Source: Stichopus chloronotus
Lineage: Eukaryota; Echinodermata; Holothuroidea; Aspidochirotida; Stichopodidae
Reading direction: 5' to 3'
Length of the DNA stretch: 64,000 bases
Assembly (NCBI GenBank): GCA_021234535.1
Contig: CM037833.1
Span: forward strand, 19,877,738-19,941,737
The notes below the pieces were generated by a model. That model was given only the letters and a program-made list of their open reading frames with translations. It was not told the origin of the DNA and ran no database searches. This document shows positions 36,901 through 48,482 of the stretch, one piece after another. The position numbers were made by a program, and so were the translations under genes. The first letter of the stretch is position 1. Every line of letters starts with the position of its first letter.

Positions 36901-39900
36901 TCTACGGTGACACGGAATTATGAAAGTGATACGACATTTATAAACTGATGCGGAGTTATTGTTAATCGTAATCAGTTAATGAGTGGACAAGTGCACGAAC
37001 TCAAACCATGTCACTTTTGGTTCACGTCACTTTTTGGTAGGCAAATCTTTTAAGCTTTATAAAGTTTGTTACTCACTACTTTCGACCTTATTTCCGTCTT
37101 CTTTTCCAGTTTCAGAAGAGATAGAACCGCTTGGTAACTCCGGTAATGCAATCCTTAATGTACAATATACAGACATTCACACTATTTTTTATGCATAATA
37201 TATATTGCTCTCACGGTCTATGAGGTAATGCATAAATAACATTTGGCATTAGTACCATTACGTACACTATTAAAAAACATCTTGGGTACGTACGTCTCCC
37301 ACAAAATGCTGTTCTTTATGAAGTACTGCAAAAAGCTTAAGTGTGAGGTGGAATTTTGAAGGAGATATATCGGAAAGCTTGATTTATGCTAATCCTTTTA
37401 GATTTTCTTCCTTGTGATAAGATATTCAATTCATTAAGGGATGAATACGGCTTAGAGTACCTTTGTACTTTTGTGTGATGTGTATTATTGCTACAAGTAT
37501 CCATTCATGTAACCTTTATTCACATCTGCCTGTACCCTAAGAAAAGAATGTCGTTGAACAAATCCTTGGTGCCCTGGAGGACAATCAAATTTGGTCTAGT
37601 GTCTCACAAATAGAAACGTCAGGTTTTCTCTACAAACTCAAGACGGACTGGTGTATAGGAATAAAAAGGTAAACTTTTTTGTCATTGCAAATAATTATAA
37701 CAGTCATAAAACTATGATTTATTAGCATTTTTATCAATTTCCTCAAATCGTCGGAAGTTGTAGAAGGTGTACTAATGTTCATCAAGTTGCACAAAATCAA
37801 ATTGGTTGACTGTGCAAGATGACGGAGGGTAGCCAAGAATAAGCGACTGGTGATGTTTCATCTATGGACGATTTTTTTCTGATCGATAATTTACAACGTA
37901 GAAGACGACAAGAAGCTTCTGTGTTGGGTTCTATAAACCTCTTAAGTAAATTGAATGGGTAAGTGGTGAACGAAATATATGCCCTTAGTGACAATTAGTT
38001 CGGCACAAAGGAAGGAGTTTCTGATGTATCTCCTTCTAAATTCCACCTCCTTGACTTGAGAAGATAAGGTTTAACCAAATTTGATTAGTTTCTTTACTCA
38101 ACAGGTCTAGCAAGAGGTTTACGTAACGAACCTTTGCAAATGTTCGCCCCACCGTTTTCTAGTACTTAATACGAGAACATTGTTAACCATAAAATGCTAT
38201 TCATAGCTAGGGTTGTTATTCATTGGATATATTGTATAGACTCTTCTGATGAATATAATTAAACACTCTTGGAAAATCTTTGCAACCCGTATCCTATCTT
38301 GTCCCATCCCTACCAATTACAAAAGAAAATGCACTCACCTCGGCGGATGTGTTGCTTTATCGCGATTGGTATAAAAGAAAATGAGGAAAAAAACGAAACC
38401 ACGTTAACAACTTTGGAGGTATTCATGTCCCAATATCTATCTGTTTTGTTAATTTCAGTATAAATGATGTTGTGTCTTATTTACAGTTTAGATATATTAA
38501 CGTCCGAGGGGGATCTTGATATGTCCAATAGCTCTAATTGCACAAACAAAAGTGTACAGTTTACCTTTTTGAATCCTTTCAATTGGCCTCAGGTATTTAA
38601 GAGAACTTTTCGTTGATGACAAACGGCGTCTAAAGGGAATTCAAATGACAATAATGATAAGGACATGGTTAAAAGAAAAAGTCGTCAAATAATAAAACAG
38701 GATGCAGAATTTTTTCTGCTTCATGTTTTATTTTATGTTGGTCGGCGATGGTGCAAGTTCTTTCAGTGATGGTGGGTGTAAGATGCTCGTGCTATATGTA
38801 CAAATCAAATTCAGTGTACAATCAAGTGCAGAGATGGTTGTATGTACTGTCAAGATCTATTTTGATAAGACGATCAACTGCTTTTTTTTTGCTCCAATGT
38901 TTGATGTTTCAATGACTTCAACACATTTCCAGAGGTGAAATGTGAGTTTAATAGTCATTAGCAGAAGCTCGATTTACAACCAGTCCCAAAGCGTGACTGA
39001 GGAAGGGAAGTTAGGGTGTTAACCCAAGATTATAAGATCAACGGTGCATTGTGGTCAAGGTTAACAAATCCTTTACTTGACATAAACAGAGAAGAAAATT
39101 ATTTCCTCAAAACTAAGCAACGACAAAATATTAAGAGTAAGCAATGTGCTAGTATGCTTTTGACGTCGTTGTATACCATTCTGCTGAAATTGTACAGGTA
39201 GTTCCAGGCTTGTGTTCGAAGTCACATGTAGAACTGCTTTCAAGATTTCGATTGCAACCAAATGAGGGACAGCTAGAGCAAAAAAAAAAATTACCACCTA
39301 CAATTTGCAACCTAGTCCTCCCCTTTGGCACCGCAAACGGCTACAAGACATTTGAATATATTACCTAGAATTTGTGTCTGTCGGGTATATAATTGACATA
39401 GGCAAACTCCCCAAACTGTCCTCGGTTTCAGTAGACGCTATTCGGTCTATTCAACTCCGTGTTTGATGTCTGTTCAATTGAGTTTAAGGCAAGTTTATAT
39501 CAAGAACCTCTCTTTTCATAACGCTGCCAAATTGTTGAAGACGACAAACGAAAAAGAAATGAAGTCCAACGGCATCCTCATTCGACGCAATTTTACGCAA
39601 TGTAATAATCATGGTTCCTTTCTATTTTGTAAATGCTCGACAAAAACGTAAAGCAACCTGTAATCTCTCTAAGGTAATGAATAATCTGATAATGCCCACT
39701 GGCTTTATTAATACATTATTAAAATATCTGGTACAGTGCTGTGTACACACAGATATCGCAAATGTCATTTCATTGGGTTTTGTCATTCAGATGCGTGTGA
39801 CATTAACCAAAAGCCGTGGTAGCATTCAGACATGCAGTGCAAAATTGGCTAAGCTGCCTGGGTGCATGGTTTAATGGTTCAAGAGGTTTTCAATGTTTTT

Positions 39901-42900
39901 TTTTTCTTTTGCAATTACGCAATTTTTGGGGTGGTGCGACTTTCGGTGAAATGCTTTAACAGGGCAAGATAGTACCTACATTGGAACGTCTAAATTATCT
40001 TGGGTTTCGATGTTAACGGAACCTAAAAATTAGGAAAACATAATTTACATTTAAAATGAATTACGTTTTTGTTGTACCTTTGGTATGAATTCATGCTAGA
40101 AGGTAATTTGTTTGCCTCATTTGCAAATTGCTTTTACTAAAGAAATCCGAATACCGTTGCATATAAATATCCTACTGTACTTTGTCAAAAACATTGTCTG
40201 CATGACACGGTTGGACAGGGTTGGAAAATTACATTCTTCAGGGCGGATATATTGTAATTAATTGACCTGTATAGGTTACGCCAGTGACCAATGAAAAGTC
40301 CAGTCTTGAGAAGAACGAATATATTTAGTTTCATGACACCGAGAGTTTGCCGACAATCGCAAAATGGATTTACTGTAATGACACACAATTATTCCACTCA
40401 GGAGACACCCTTAGTTTGAACCATTTACAAAAAACGTCATGCCTTAAATTGTACTTAGTAGCAAAAACTAACACTTACCACAATATTTCCTCTTTGCAAG
40501 AAGCCCAATGAGCCCAAACAAAGTTAGTGCAGTTATAGAAGCAGCTATGGCAATGTAAAATATTGGACGATGCAATACTTCAAGAACGTACTCCACATAT
40601 TGTTTCTCTGCATTGCAAATGAAACAAATTATGGTATACTGTATGTTATAATTCATCTTACGATCGAAGAAATTATAAATGTTATCGAAATTAAACATCT
40701 TAACTATTGAAAACAAAGAGTCCGTTGTTGTCTTTTGGGGTAAGAATGTCGTGTTAAGTTGTTCTTATTTCTTTCCTATCATTTAAGAACATTCAATTGT
40801 ACTTGCGCATACATTTAAATTGGTACCTTTTCAACATGCTTAATGCACGTGTTATAGTGTGTTACTATTGCCAAACATTTTGTGATTCAACAGATACCAA
40901 ATATCAGTGGAACAATAACGATCAACTACGTGAAATCAGTACATACATTGGTCATCACCAATAAAAAAGTCAATTTTGTAGTGGTTCAGTTGCTACAAAA
41001 ACAAGTACTTTTCAGTAGCATTCATTTCTGACAGACTAGGAAGCAAAAAGAAACCCGTACCTTCGTTTATCAGTGTGACATTCTCTTGTATTCTGCAGTC
41101 ACCGATTCCGCTGTAAATGCATGCAATATTCCCACTACCAGTGCGAGGATATATTTTTGCTCGTATTTCTTCAACGAGACCACCATCCGTATCTCCTGAA
41201 ATAGTTTCTTCCAGCACGTCAAGTTGTACGTCATCAAATTTCCAAGATAATTGATTCCTTGACATATTTTCTGTCGTAATGTTGCAGGTAGCCTCTGCGT
41301 ACCCACCAACGACGGCAACTGATCCGTTAATACTCATTCCGTCGATGGTTAAAGTCATGTTTGGACAAACTAAGAAAGAAACAAGTTATCCTTTGACTTG
41401 TTGCAACTTATATGCTAAACCTCATCCTCTAAAATGGTATCAAAATTGACAATTTGGAGGGGCACCGATGTTACATTTCACTTTGTTCAAGATGCTATAT
41501 CGAGGTACTATACAAGTATTAAATTAGGGGGTGGTATTAAATTGCAGCGTGACGGTGTTCCTATCATCACTGATAATGTGATGTGTTACGTCAAACATTG
41601 CTGTATATTCAAGCCGTTGGGTCATAGTAACTACTGGTGTGTGCTACGAATCGGTAACACAGTAGAAACGTCAGGTTATATATCCGACCATATGGAAGGT
41701 GGTGTCAGCTTGGTAAAATGGGGCTTAATCATTATTTTGGACTTTCCACAGTTTATTTTTCTCTCTACTTGTTCAATCTCAAGCGGCAGGCTCAGGCTAT
41801 TCTGCCTGTGAGCTAATCCTATTGTTTGTTAGTTAGTTTGTTTGTTTGTGTGTTTGTTTGTTTGTTGTTTGTATTACATTTCTTCCAGTCACTTTGAAAA
41901 TATTTACAAATGACAATTGCAACGGAAAATATATCCAAAATATGAAAAAGGAAAGAGACTGAGGAGTGTCTATAAAAGCACAAGGAAGCCAGCCTTGTAG
42001 ACATTGACACTCCAGAAGAAAGAAATGACACCAGCGACTATGAATATAAATAACGTTTAAATACGAAATAAAAAATTGAGGACATTGCAGAAGAATCACT
42101 GATAATTGGAAATAATATCACCCTTAATGGGTTCCTTGAATGAATTGAATGAGCGCTCATTTGCTTGCTCCTTTAATGCTGCAGTCATTTATTCTATGGT
42201 GTCTCCTGACTTAACTACAAAGCTTACAAGGCCTTAAACAAGTACAAGGCTCACTCTCTGGGTACTATTCTACTTGAAGTCGTTCTAACTTCTTTCAACG
42301 AGGCAGGCGATCTAATGTCGTATTGCTCACAAACCGTTATTCGCCAATATGGTAGGGACTTAACATTTGTGAATATTAAACAATTTGACGTGAAACTCCA
42401 TGGCAGATGTAGGCCGGTAGCGTAGCAAACTGTTGGTCATGGGAACTCTTTCTTTGGACTGGGTGAATCTTTTCGATCCCTCGCGTCCGAAATTCTTAAT
42501 CCCTCCCCGACCTATTGCCTAACTATTTTTTGACCTACTGCAAACCCACCCCTTCCCCACCCATTCATTCAGGTACTTATTCGAGACGTCTGCATCATGA
42601 GATGAGGAGATCCGCATCAGTTGTAAAATGTAGAGCAAGGGGACCTTTGCTGTTTACTGTCTAAATTAATTATTGCCGAGATTGCTAGTTTTCTCTTTTT
42701 TCCTGCCCCATTTACGCTTCCATAACATACATTCCCTGAAGAATAACTTATTTCTGTGGTAACTGGTACTTACCGTACAAATTGTAGTAAATTATCACAC
42801 TTGTGTTTTCTGATTCATAATATTCCATGTGGCTAGTACAGGTTATTTTCCCACTTTTCCTTCCGAGTAAGATGCTTAACTCAGACGTTGTGTTGGTGTA

Positions 42901-45900
42901 GGAATGTTTTCCACGTTTGATGGGGTCTTGTTTTATCGCCGATGCGTTTACTGCTACATCATTAACGGTCCATGTAAGACTAACGGCTGGTCTAGCGTCC
43001 ATAGCATAACACACTGCATTCAGGGTTCCGTCTTTCGCATTAATGTATATGTTGTTTGATGTGGCGCCGTCTTCGGTAAGGTGTATCTTTCCGAGTGTTT
43101 CGATGAACATCTTTGGCGGTTCTGTGGAAAGAAAAACCTCAATGAATATCTAACCATTGGCAATAATTGTAATTTAATTTTCAAGTCTTCCTTGAATTGA
43201 GTTGGTCATTGTCACGTCCATTGATTGAATAGAATTATAAACAAGGCACAGACAAAACAAGAAGCAAAATAGTAAGACGCTATAGTGACTGTTACTTCTA
43301 GTAGTCTACTTAAATAATATCCGTTTATCAACATTTAAGTATCATGTCACAGTTCGAAATAAGTCCTTAAAGAATAAACCCTTACAGCCTCAGACTGACA
43401 GACGTTTCATTTACAGTACAGCTTATTCTACAAACGTTCACTTGTTGTATATTTACTTTATTTTCACTTCTCCAATTTTATTTATTAATCAGGTTTATCC
43501 TGATTTTTGTAACCTACGAACAATTCTTTAGGTAAAGCTCCTTGCTTTTTTGTTTGTTTAGATTTTTAGCCTTTACTCATTTTTTATCTGATGTTATTCA
43601 ATCAGATCCGTGTTTCCTTGATTTCCGGAGGAGAAACATATTCAGCGCATGTTTCACAGCATGTTTCAATAAAAATATTCAAAACTGAATCTTGGGTAAC
43701 ATATGCGCGATTCAATAGGCAATTCATTTAGACTAGTAAAATTTAGGTTGATCATAAAAGTTGTTCGGGAAAGAAGAGCGTCACGTGTTTATCCAGTCTC
43801 GTTAATCTTGATATTTCCATTAATTACTGTGAAAATATTAGATTCTGGCTGAAAGTTGAATCGCGTGTTGAATGACACATATATGACCCGACTGTACCTA
43901 CATTTCTCTTACCAAATGCTTTGTATTCAACGGTAAGGAAAACCTTATCCAGAAGATACTTGGTCTCGTTGAGACTGGAGCTAGTACATGTAATATTTCC
44001 CTCGTCTCTTTCAAACTTCATAATTAGCTCAACTGATGTGGTCGTGTAAGTATATTGTCCTTTCTTAATTGAGTCGTACTTCACCATCGATGCGTCTACT
44101 GTTTCATCATTAACCGTCCACGTTAGATTGACCTTTGGTCTGGCATCAATAGCGTGGCACTCTGCTACGAACGTTTCGTTTAAATCAACGTATATGGTAA
44201 AAAGATCGTCGTGAGAATGGACTTCTTTCCCTCTTATCTTTAACACTAGCTTCGGTGGTTCTGTCGAAAGCATACAAAGTAAAGTGACCTAGACTATAAA
44301 ATACCGACACTAAGTATCTTCTGCGCACAAGTATTGCTCAACTAAGACCTCTAAAAGTTTCCACATGGTTTAATTTTGTCCCATACGTTAACAGATCCAC
44401 CTACTCCTCCCCCCCCCCCCCCCACCTAATACAGGTGAATTTTTATGACATGTTAACAACATGAAAGCGCAGTAGCAAATTTCATACGAAAACGGAGATG
44501 ACAGTTGTGGAAATTCACTGCACAACAATTGAGACCTTTGGCAATTTTTGTGACATTATTTTCACTAAGTAGAAAGTATGTACTATGATTTAATCAAGTT
44601 AGTAGACACAACAACTAAAATTTAATGATTTTGCTTAATAAATGCAACAAAAATAAGTATTCATATGTATACATACGAAACAACAATAAAATCCATAATG
44701 GTTAAATAACACGTAGAGGATTAAAGTTTCTAAATCTATTCCAAATCTATAGATTACTAAATCTTTAACGTAACAATTTGATAGTCAAATATATAACGTA
44801 GGAAAGGTTAAAAGTGCAAAAAATACTTTAAAGTCATGCCAGATTGGAGTAGACCAACTTTTTATTTTGTCCTTTACTCGTAAACAATGTTTTTTGTATA
44901 TCACTTATGTAGTCAATAACAGTTATAAATTACATTGCCATACAATATACAATCAATTTGGTTATAGTGTCGTCCTTCCGCCTTTGCTACACGGTACAAC
45001 GGAATGCAATTGTTATGTTATTTCCGACAGATTGGAACGGACTTCTTTTGTGCCACTTTGCTTCTTTCCTTCAGCATTTATTGTTGAAAAGAGTTTCTCT
45101 TTCCGCTTGTTGATCCAATTGAAATTATTTGTAACTCTGTAAAATAATTCTCCCTTGACTGAGTAAAAGATTGAAGGTAAAATGAACGATATGTTTGTTT
45201 TAAAATTTCCTCGCAAGAACCACCATCAATGGAGAGGACCCACAAGTTTTTGTAAACACTTAATCTATGAGAACTTGTTTAAACAGATTGTATATACAAA
45301 CGAATGCCAATTTGCCGTTGTTCCTCTTTCAAGTATCACTCAATCCATAAACATAGTTTCCTGATGTTTAACTACTGCTTTACTCAAACTTTCATTTCTT
45401 TGGTTTTGGGTATCACATTGTTCTCTTCTCAATAGCTATGTGAGGTTACATGTCGACAGATGGGACCTCTCTTCAATCTGAAAGCTACTTGTCTGTCTTT
45501 TTCATGAAGTCATTTGTGAAAACATATATTGCGTATCAACTAAGGCCTTTAGATGATGGTGGTTGTTGGTCACAGCAATCTAAAATATCTTTGTTTTATC
45601 ATATCACAGCGCTTTTATTCAGAGAACAGCTAACTTTTAACCAATGAGAAAACAACAATATTGTAGCTCAGACGAGAGTTTTAGTAGCAACTTGTCGATT
45701 GTTTTTTGTGGAATATAATTACATGAATTGTGCTTGTTATTTCCTTCTGTTATGACGTATTTTACTGGGCAGAATTTCAAAGAATCTTCAACATCGAAGT
45801 GTAAGCAAATTGGCATGAAGCTCTACGATACAAATATAAGCAGTACACTCTTCGCTTGTCCTTATAATTCTAGTTTCCAATATTAGAAAATTTCATTGGA

Positions 45901-48482
45901 AATATTTGCAATAAAAATCGAAGCCATATTAATCATTTGAAAAAGAGTTAAATATTCTTCAAACATTTCATTGAAATTTTATTTACTCATTGACTTTAAT
46001 TGTTTCAATGTATATCAACATAAAGACATGGTTTTCACAATAAATGTAAATTAAAAGAAAAAGGAAAAAGGACAAAAACAAACAATCAAGTCTATGAGGT
46101 CAATTAACAAAAGATTGCAGATTTCTTTGTTTGTGAAATTAACTATTTGATGAGGAATAACTTTGCTTTTGTTTTGCGTCTGGACGTATCGAATGTAATA
46201 GAGTCTAATAATAATTTCGGTAGTAAAATGTTCTTTTTATTGGTCATGAAATACCTTACAAGGAAGCCTCATACAAGTTAATTCACTTATTGATTAATTT
46301 TTGTTAAAATGAATCTTTACTTATAGAAACACAGTCAAATAATAACTACTAGCGAAGACAGGAAAACTATGGCCCAAGTAGTCTGAAAGGGAAATAACAA
46401 AGAATATAAAAAGCATATTTATTTGATTAGGAGGATTTTTTGGAATTGTACAACTTCCTGAAACTGATATGGTAACATTTAATGCAGGATGGCCTTATGT
46501 TGAGTGGGTAACGATAAACATCAGAAAACCAAAACCAAAAGTCATACCATATGCTTAAATCCTCGGAGGAAGTGATGCGGTGTATTTCAGTTTTCACGTA
46601 GGCTATCAAACAAGTCACTTCCATTTGCTGGTGTTTACAATGAAAATCAACGTTATCAGTAATAAGCAACTCCTCAGAATACTCCCTCATATAGTGTTCA
46701 CCTAGGCTATCAACAAGTCACCTATCCTAGATGATGGTTACATGAACATCAATGTTATCAGTAATAAGCAACTCCTTAGACTATTGCCCTACATACAATT
46801 GATACTTTAGTTGATTATTAAACGTTTTCCACAGATTATCAACAGACAAGGACGCTAGGTCACCAGTGAAACAAGCACTGGAAGCAAAATGGTACCACTA
46901 GGAGACGATATCTTGCTCTGTTTGAAATATCAGTGTCCTATTGTCAATTTTTTTTTTTTCGACCAAGTGGAACTATTGCAGAGGATGTGTCAGTGGAACA
47001 TGTATCCGCTCGAAGACCCCTCCTCATGGACAACATTGTGATTATACTGGCATTTTAGTCTTTAAATAAGACACTTTTAGGCATCATTAAGTATTCCCAA
47101 AACAGATTTAGGGTACACATGCTGGGAGCATCGGATATCATGATGGCAAATTGAAATCTGCGTGAATAGGCAAACAAGTTGGCCCTGTTCACTTAAACTC
47201 ACCTTGTTACATATCAAGAAATAAAATATTTGCAAATGAAAAGACCAACCACAGACTAAAGGATGTACACAAACAACAATGTAACAATTTTGGGGTGCAA
47301 AACTTTCAATTTAGCAGATCAGGAATTTTTCATGTACAATTGACGCAATTGCATAAGCCAGTTGTTATCTTTACCAAGGATTAAAATGGATAAAAATTGG
47401 TCAAGAGTTCTAATGAATTTTAACCGATTACTTTGAGTGTAGTTTAGTAGTGTATTAGAGTAGATGGTGCTAATGTACTATCAATGAAGGAGTTTGTTTA
47501 TCAAGCTATCTGTGACTTTTTTTTTTCTTTGTAATTTGTTACCTTTTGTTTGATGGTTCTAGCTTGTAACTTCAAGGTAAGTTTCTCCAAGGAATTTTGT
47601 GAAGATATGTGAATGCTCGTGGAACTTAAGGGACTGGGTTCGTAATCAGTCTACTTAGTTAAAATTAATGTGCCAATTGAAGAGAAAGGTCGATGATTAT
47701 AGGAAATAGTTGGAAGTCAGTAGACATTAGTACAATTAACAACGAGGCCAACGTAAACATCGATACTAAATAAAACATTATGCAAAATCCGAAAACACTT
47801 TTTTATCTCTCTATCGTTAAGGCGGGGAATGTTTGAAAGAGCCGGGCGACTCAGCACACAATATCAAAGTTCAGTTAAACTAGTGCATTTCCAGTTGATA
47901 TTAAAAACTGTTCAGATTACGATAGGGTCTTTGTTTTTAATAGTCGTCGTCCCGAATCGACCTCCAAGTTGATATTTGTATCCCTTTATGTGAACGTTTC
48001 AAATTGTGCGATTTTAGCTCCAAGTTCAATATTTGTTTAACATATGTGACCCGACTTTAAGGAACACCGGCATGTCTTACATACCTTTACTCAGATAAAA
48101 AATAAAAAAGTCATTTGATCTTACCTTCAATTATTAACAAAAACACATTCGCCCTTGCGCTGTCTACTAGACAAGCATATTCGCCCTGATGTTCTCTGTC
48201 CACTTGTGTTATCGTGAGTGAGTAATTGTCGTGATTCAGCCTCAGCTCTCCACGAAATCTGGTGGCGATATCAAGCGCGTTATGAAAAAGTGTATCGTTG
48301 TCATTGTAATTCCATCTTCTGTCGGAGAATCTAATTCCATCGCACGCCATTGTAACGTTCTCTCCGAGTTTTGCTATGATTACCGTTACGTTCGACATTT
48401 TCTCCCCATACGATATTTGTAGAAGTAACAGTGTCATACTTGATGCGATGTGGCAATAGGTTTTCCTTCGATAGCGTGCCAT
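30827..48482 (-). CDS. Ig-domain receptor tyrosine kinase homologue with a predicted inactive (pseudo)kinase domain
   Basis: I assembled 12 exons on the minus strand: 48482-48125, 44260-43913, 43121-42774, 41369-41061, 40607-40479, 35872-35708, 34465-34355, 33801-33626, 33042-32923, 31403-31292, 31199-31103 and 30911-30827. Every junction uses GT/AG with matching phase, and the sum is 2358 bases, 785 codons plus stop. Order: signal peptide, Ig-like domains 1-4, transmembrane span (about 469-492), basic KRKYC stop-transfer, then a receptor-tyrosine-kinase-like domain (about 515-785). Catalytic positions are changed: beta-3 Lys to S549, HRD to H651-P652-A653, loop Asn to K658, DFG to D671-F672-C673. 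Structural landmarks remain: SPE at 697-699, DVW at 711-713, and CW...KRP at 765-774. It is predicted to bind an extracellular ligand and to signal, if at all, through partners. One further symmetric exon (39272-39177) may belong between the membrane and kinase exons. Confidence 0.85.
31103..31199 (-). CDS. Pseudokinase receptor exon 11: C-lobe
   Basis: 97 bases, phase 1 to phase 2, bounded by tacttgacag and GTAGGT. The split codon completes SYGGIQPFPDN, the usual SYGxxPFPx motif of tyrosine kinases. Confidence 0.85.
31292..31403 (-). CDS. Pseudokinase receptor exon 10: activation-segment end and alpha-F
   Basis: 112 bases, phase 0 to phase 1, bounded by ttttttcaccaag and GTAGGT. It encodes FSPETWQ (APE site), YTSASDVW (invariant alpha-F aspartate) and VIWQVLSYG, a clear receptor tyrosine kinase signature. 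Confidence 0.9.
32070..32300 (+). repeat. Dispersed repeat R2, copy 2 (intronic)
   Basis: Lies in an intron of the pseudokinase gene. It shares gatactgtgcaacac, gaaaagtcatatct, caacaaaattccaatggattttta and ctcttttccagaagcatg with the copies near 3.9 and 59.9 kb. Confidence 0.55.
32923..33042 (-). CDS. Pseudokinase receptor exon 9: catalytic-loop and DFG region
   Basis: 120 bases, phase 0 to phase 0, bounded by gtgaaacag and GTGAGT. It encodes HPALSTKKIL in place of HRDLAARNVL, and KLYDFCL in place of KISDFGL. The proton-acceptor aspartate, the metal-binding asparagine and the DFG glycine are all replaced, while the DFG aspartate stays. Confidence 0.85.
33198..33231 (+). repeat. TTTA tetranucleotide run
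   Basis: About eight ttta units occur in an intron of the pseudokinase receptor gene. Confidence 0.85.
33626..33801 (-). CDS. Pseudokinase receptor exon 8: hinge and alpha-E
   Basis: 176 bases, phase 1 to phase 0, bounded by tgtttttgcag and GTAAGT. It encodes beta-5/hinge NLYLINEHL, the TLDERL helix and the alpha-E motif IVGILRGMNVIHSYG, matching the usual ARGMxYLHS pattern. Confidence 0.85.
34355..34465 (-). CDS. Pseudokinase receptor exon 7: alpha-C region
   Basis: 111 bases, phase 1 to phase 1, bounded by attattctag and GTGAGT. It encodes WDQYVRRALDLPDLDNLVKI, comparable with the alpha-C/beta-4 stretch of receptor kinases; the conserved alpha-C glutamate is absent. Confidence 0.8.
35708..35872 (-). 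CDS. Pseudokinase receptor exon 6: start of kinase N-lobe
   Basis: 165 bases, phase 1 to phase 1, bounded by ttatttatag and GTACAT. It encodes an acidic linker (SEQEPTEERMFREDD), then a degenerate glycine loop (LRSGPLYNRW) and beta-3 strand KHIVISTVT, where serine stands in place of the ATP-contacting lysine. Confidence 0.8.
35873..40478. other. Intron between the transmembrane and kinase exons
   Basis: About 4.6 kb. Apart from the candidate exon at 39177-39272, two other minus segments with strong donors were noted (ending near 38336 and 36776). None has recognisable content. Confidence 0.45.
39177..39272 (-). CDS. Candidate extra juxtamembrane exon of the pseudokinase receptor
   Basis: A 96-base segment follows a very strong acceptor (long poly-T then gctctag) and ends at GTATAC. 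It is open in phase 1 to phase 1, so it fits between exon 5 and the first kinase exon without shifting the frame. The encoded 32 residues have no recognisable motif. It could be an alternative exon or a chance segment. Confidence 0.3.
40479..40607 (-). CDS. Pseudokinase receptor exon 5: transmembrane segment
   Basis: 129 bases, phase 1 to phase 1, bounded by aatgcag and GTAAGT. A short stalk precedes a hydrophobic span of about 24 residues (starting PIFYIAIAAS), followed by the basic KRKYC, setting the C-terminus inside the cell. Confidence 0.85.
41061..41369 (-). CDS. Pseudokinase receptor exon 4: Ig-like domain 4
   Basis: 309 bases, phase 1 to phase 1, bounded by tttcttag and GTACGG. It shows EATCNITTEN, LSWKFDD and NIACIYSG, i.e. 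the Cys-Trp-Cys core, plus an extra Cys in GDC. It is more divergent than domains 2 and 3 and is the membrane-proximal domain. Confidence 0.8.
41822..41871 (+). repeat. TTTG tetranucleotide run
   Basis: Repeated tttg/ttag units occur in the intron between Ig exons 3 and 4. Confidence 0.85.
42774..43121 (-). CDS. Pseudokinase receptor exon 3: Ig-like domain 3
   Basis: 348 bases, phase 1 to phase 1, bounded by ctttccacag and GTAAGT. It again starts with EPPK and carries AVCYAMDARP, LTWTVND and KITC. The identical length and shared words show tandem exon duplication with exon 2. Confidence 0.85.
43913..44260 (-). CDS. Pseudokinase receptor exon 2: Ig-like domain 2
   Basis: 348 bases, phase 1 to phase 1, bounded by ttcgacag and GTAAGAG. 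The joined codon starts an EPPK motif, followed by a C-type Ig domain with AECHAIDARP, LTWTVND and NITC. It matches exon 3 in length and core motifs. Confidence 0.85.
44273..48124. other. Large first intron of the pseudokinase receptor
   Basis: No further Ig exon was recognised between exon 1 and exon 2, although both borders are phase 1 and would accept one. A poly-C run lies at about 44408-44423. The 46427-46690 minus frame (87 codons) shows cysteines but no Ig pattern. Confidence 0.5.
46598..46790 (+). repeat. Tandem duplication, ~102-bp unit, intronic
   Basis: The words aggctatcaa(a)caagtcac and gttatcagtaataagcaact occur twice in the same order, 102 bases apart, in the first intron of the pseudokinase gene. 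A weaker third start (attatcaacagacaa) is near 46835. Confidence 0.8.
48125..48482 (-). CDS. Pseudokinase receptor exon 1: signal peptide and Ig-like domain 1
   Basis: Begins at an ATG giving a hydrophobic leader (TLLLLQISYG, about residues 17-26). The Ig fold is marked by C47, W57, and the end motif DREHQGEYAC (C104), typical of a V-type domain. It ends at donor GTAAGA in phase 1. It encodes 119 full codons. Confidence 0.85.

Noticed and set aside
41434..41811. 125-codon plus frame between Ig exons 3 and 4
   Set aside because: Antisense within an intron of the receptor gene; no motif in either strand, and no Ig pattern on the minus strand.
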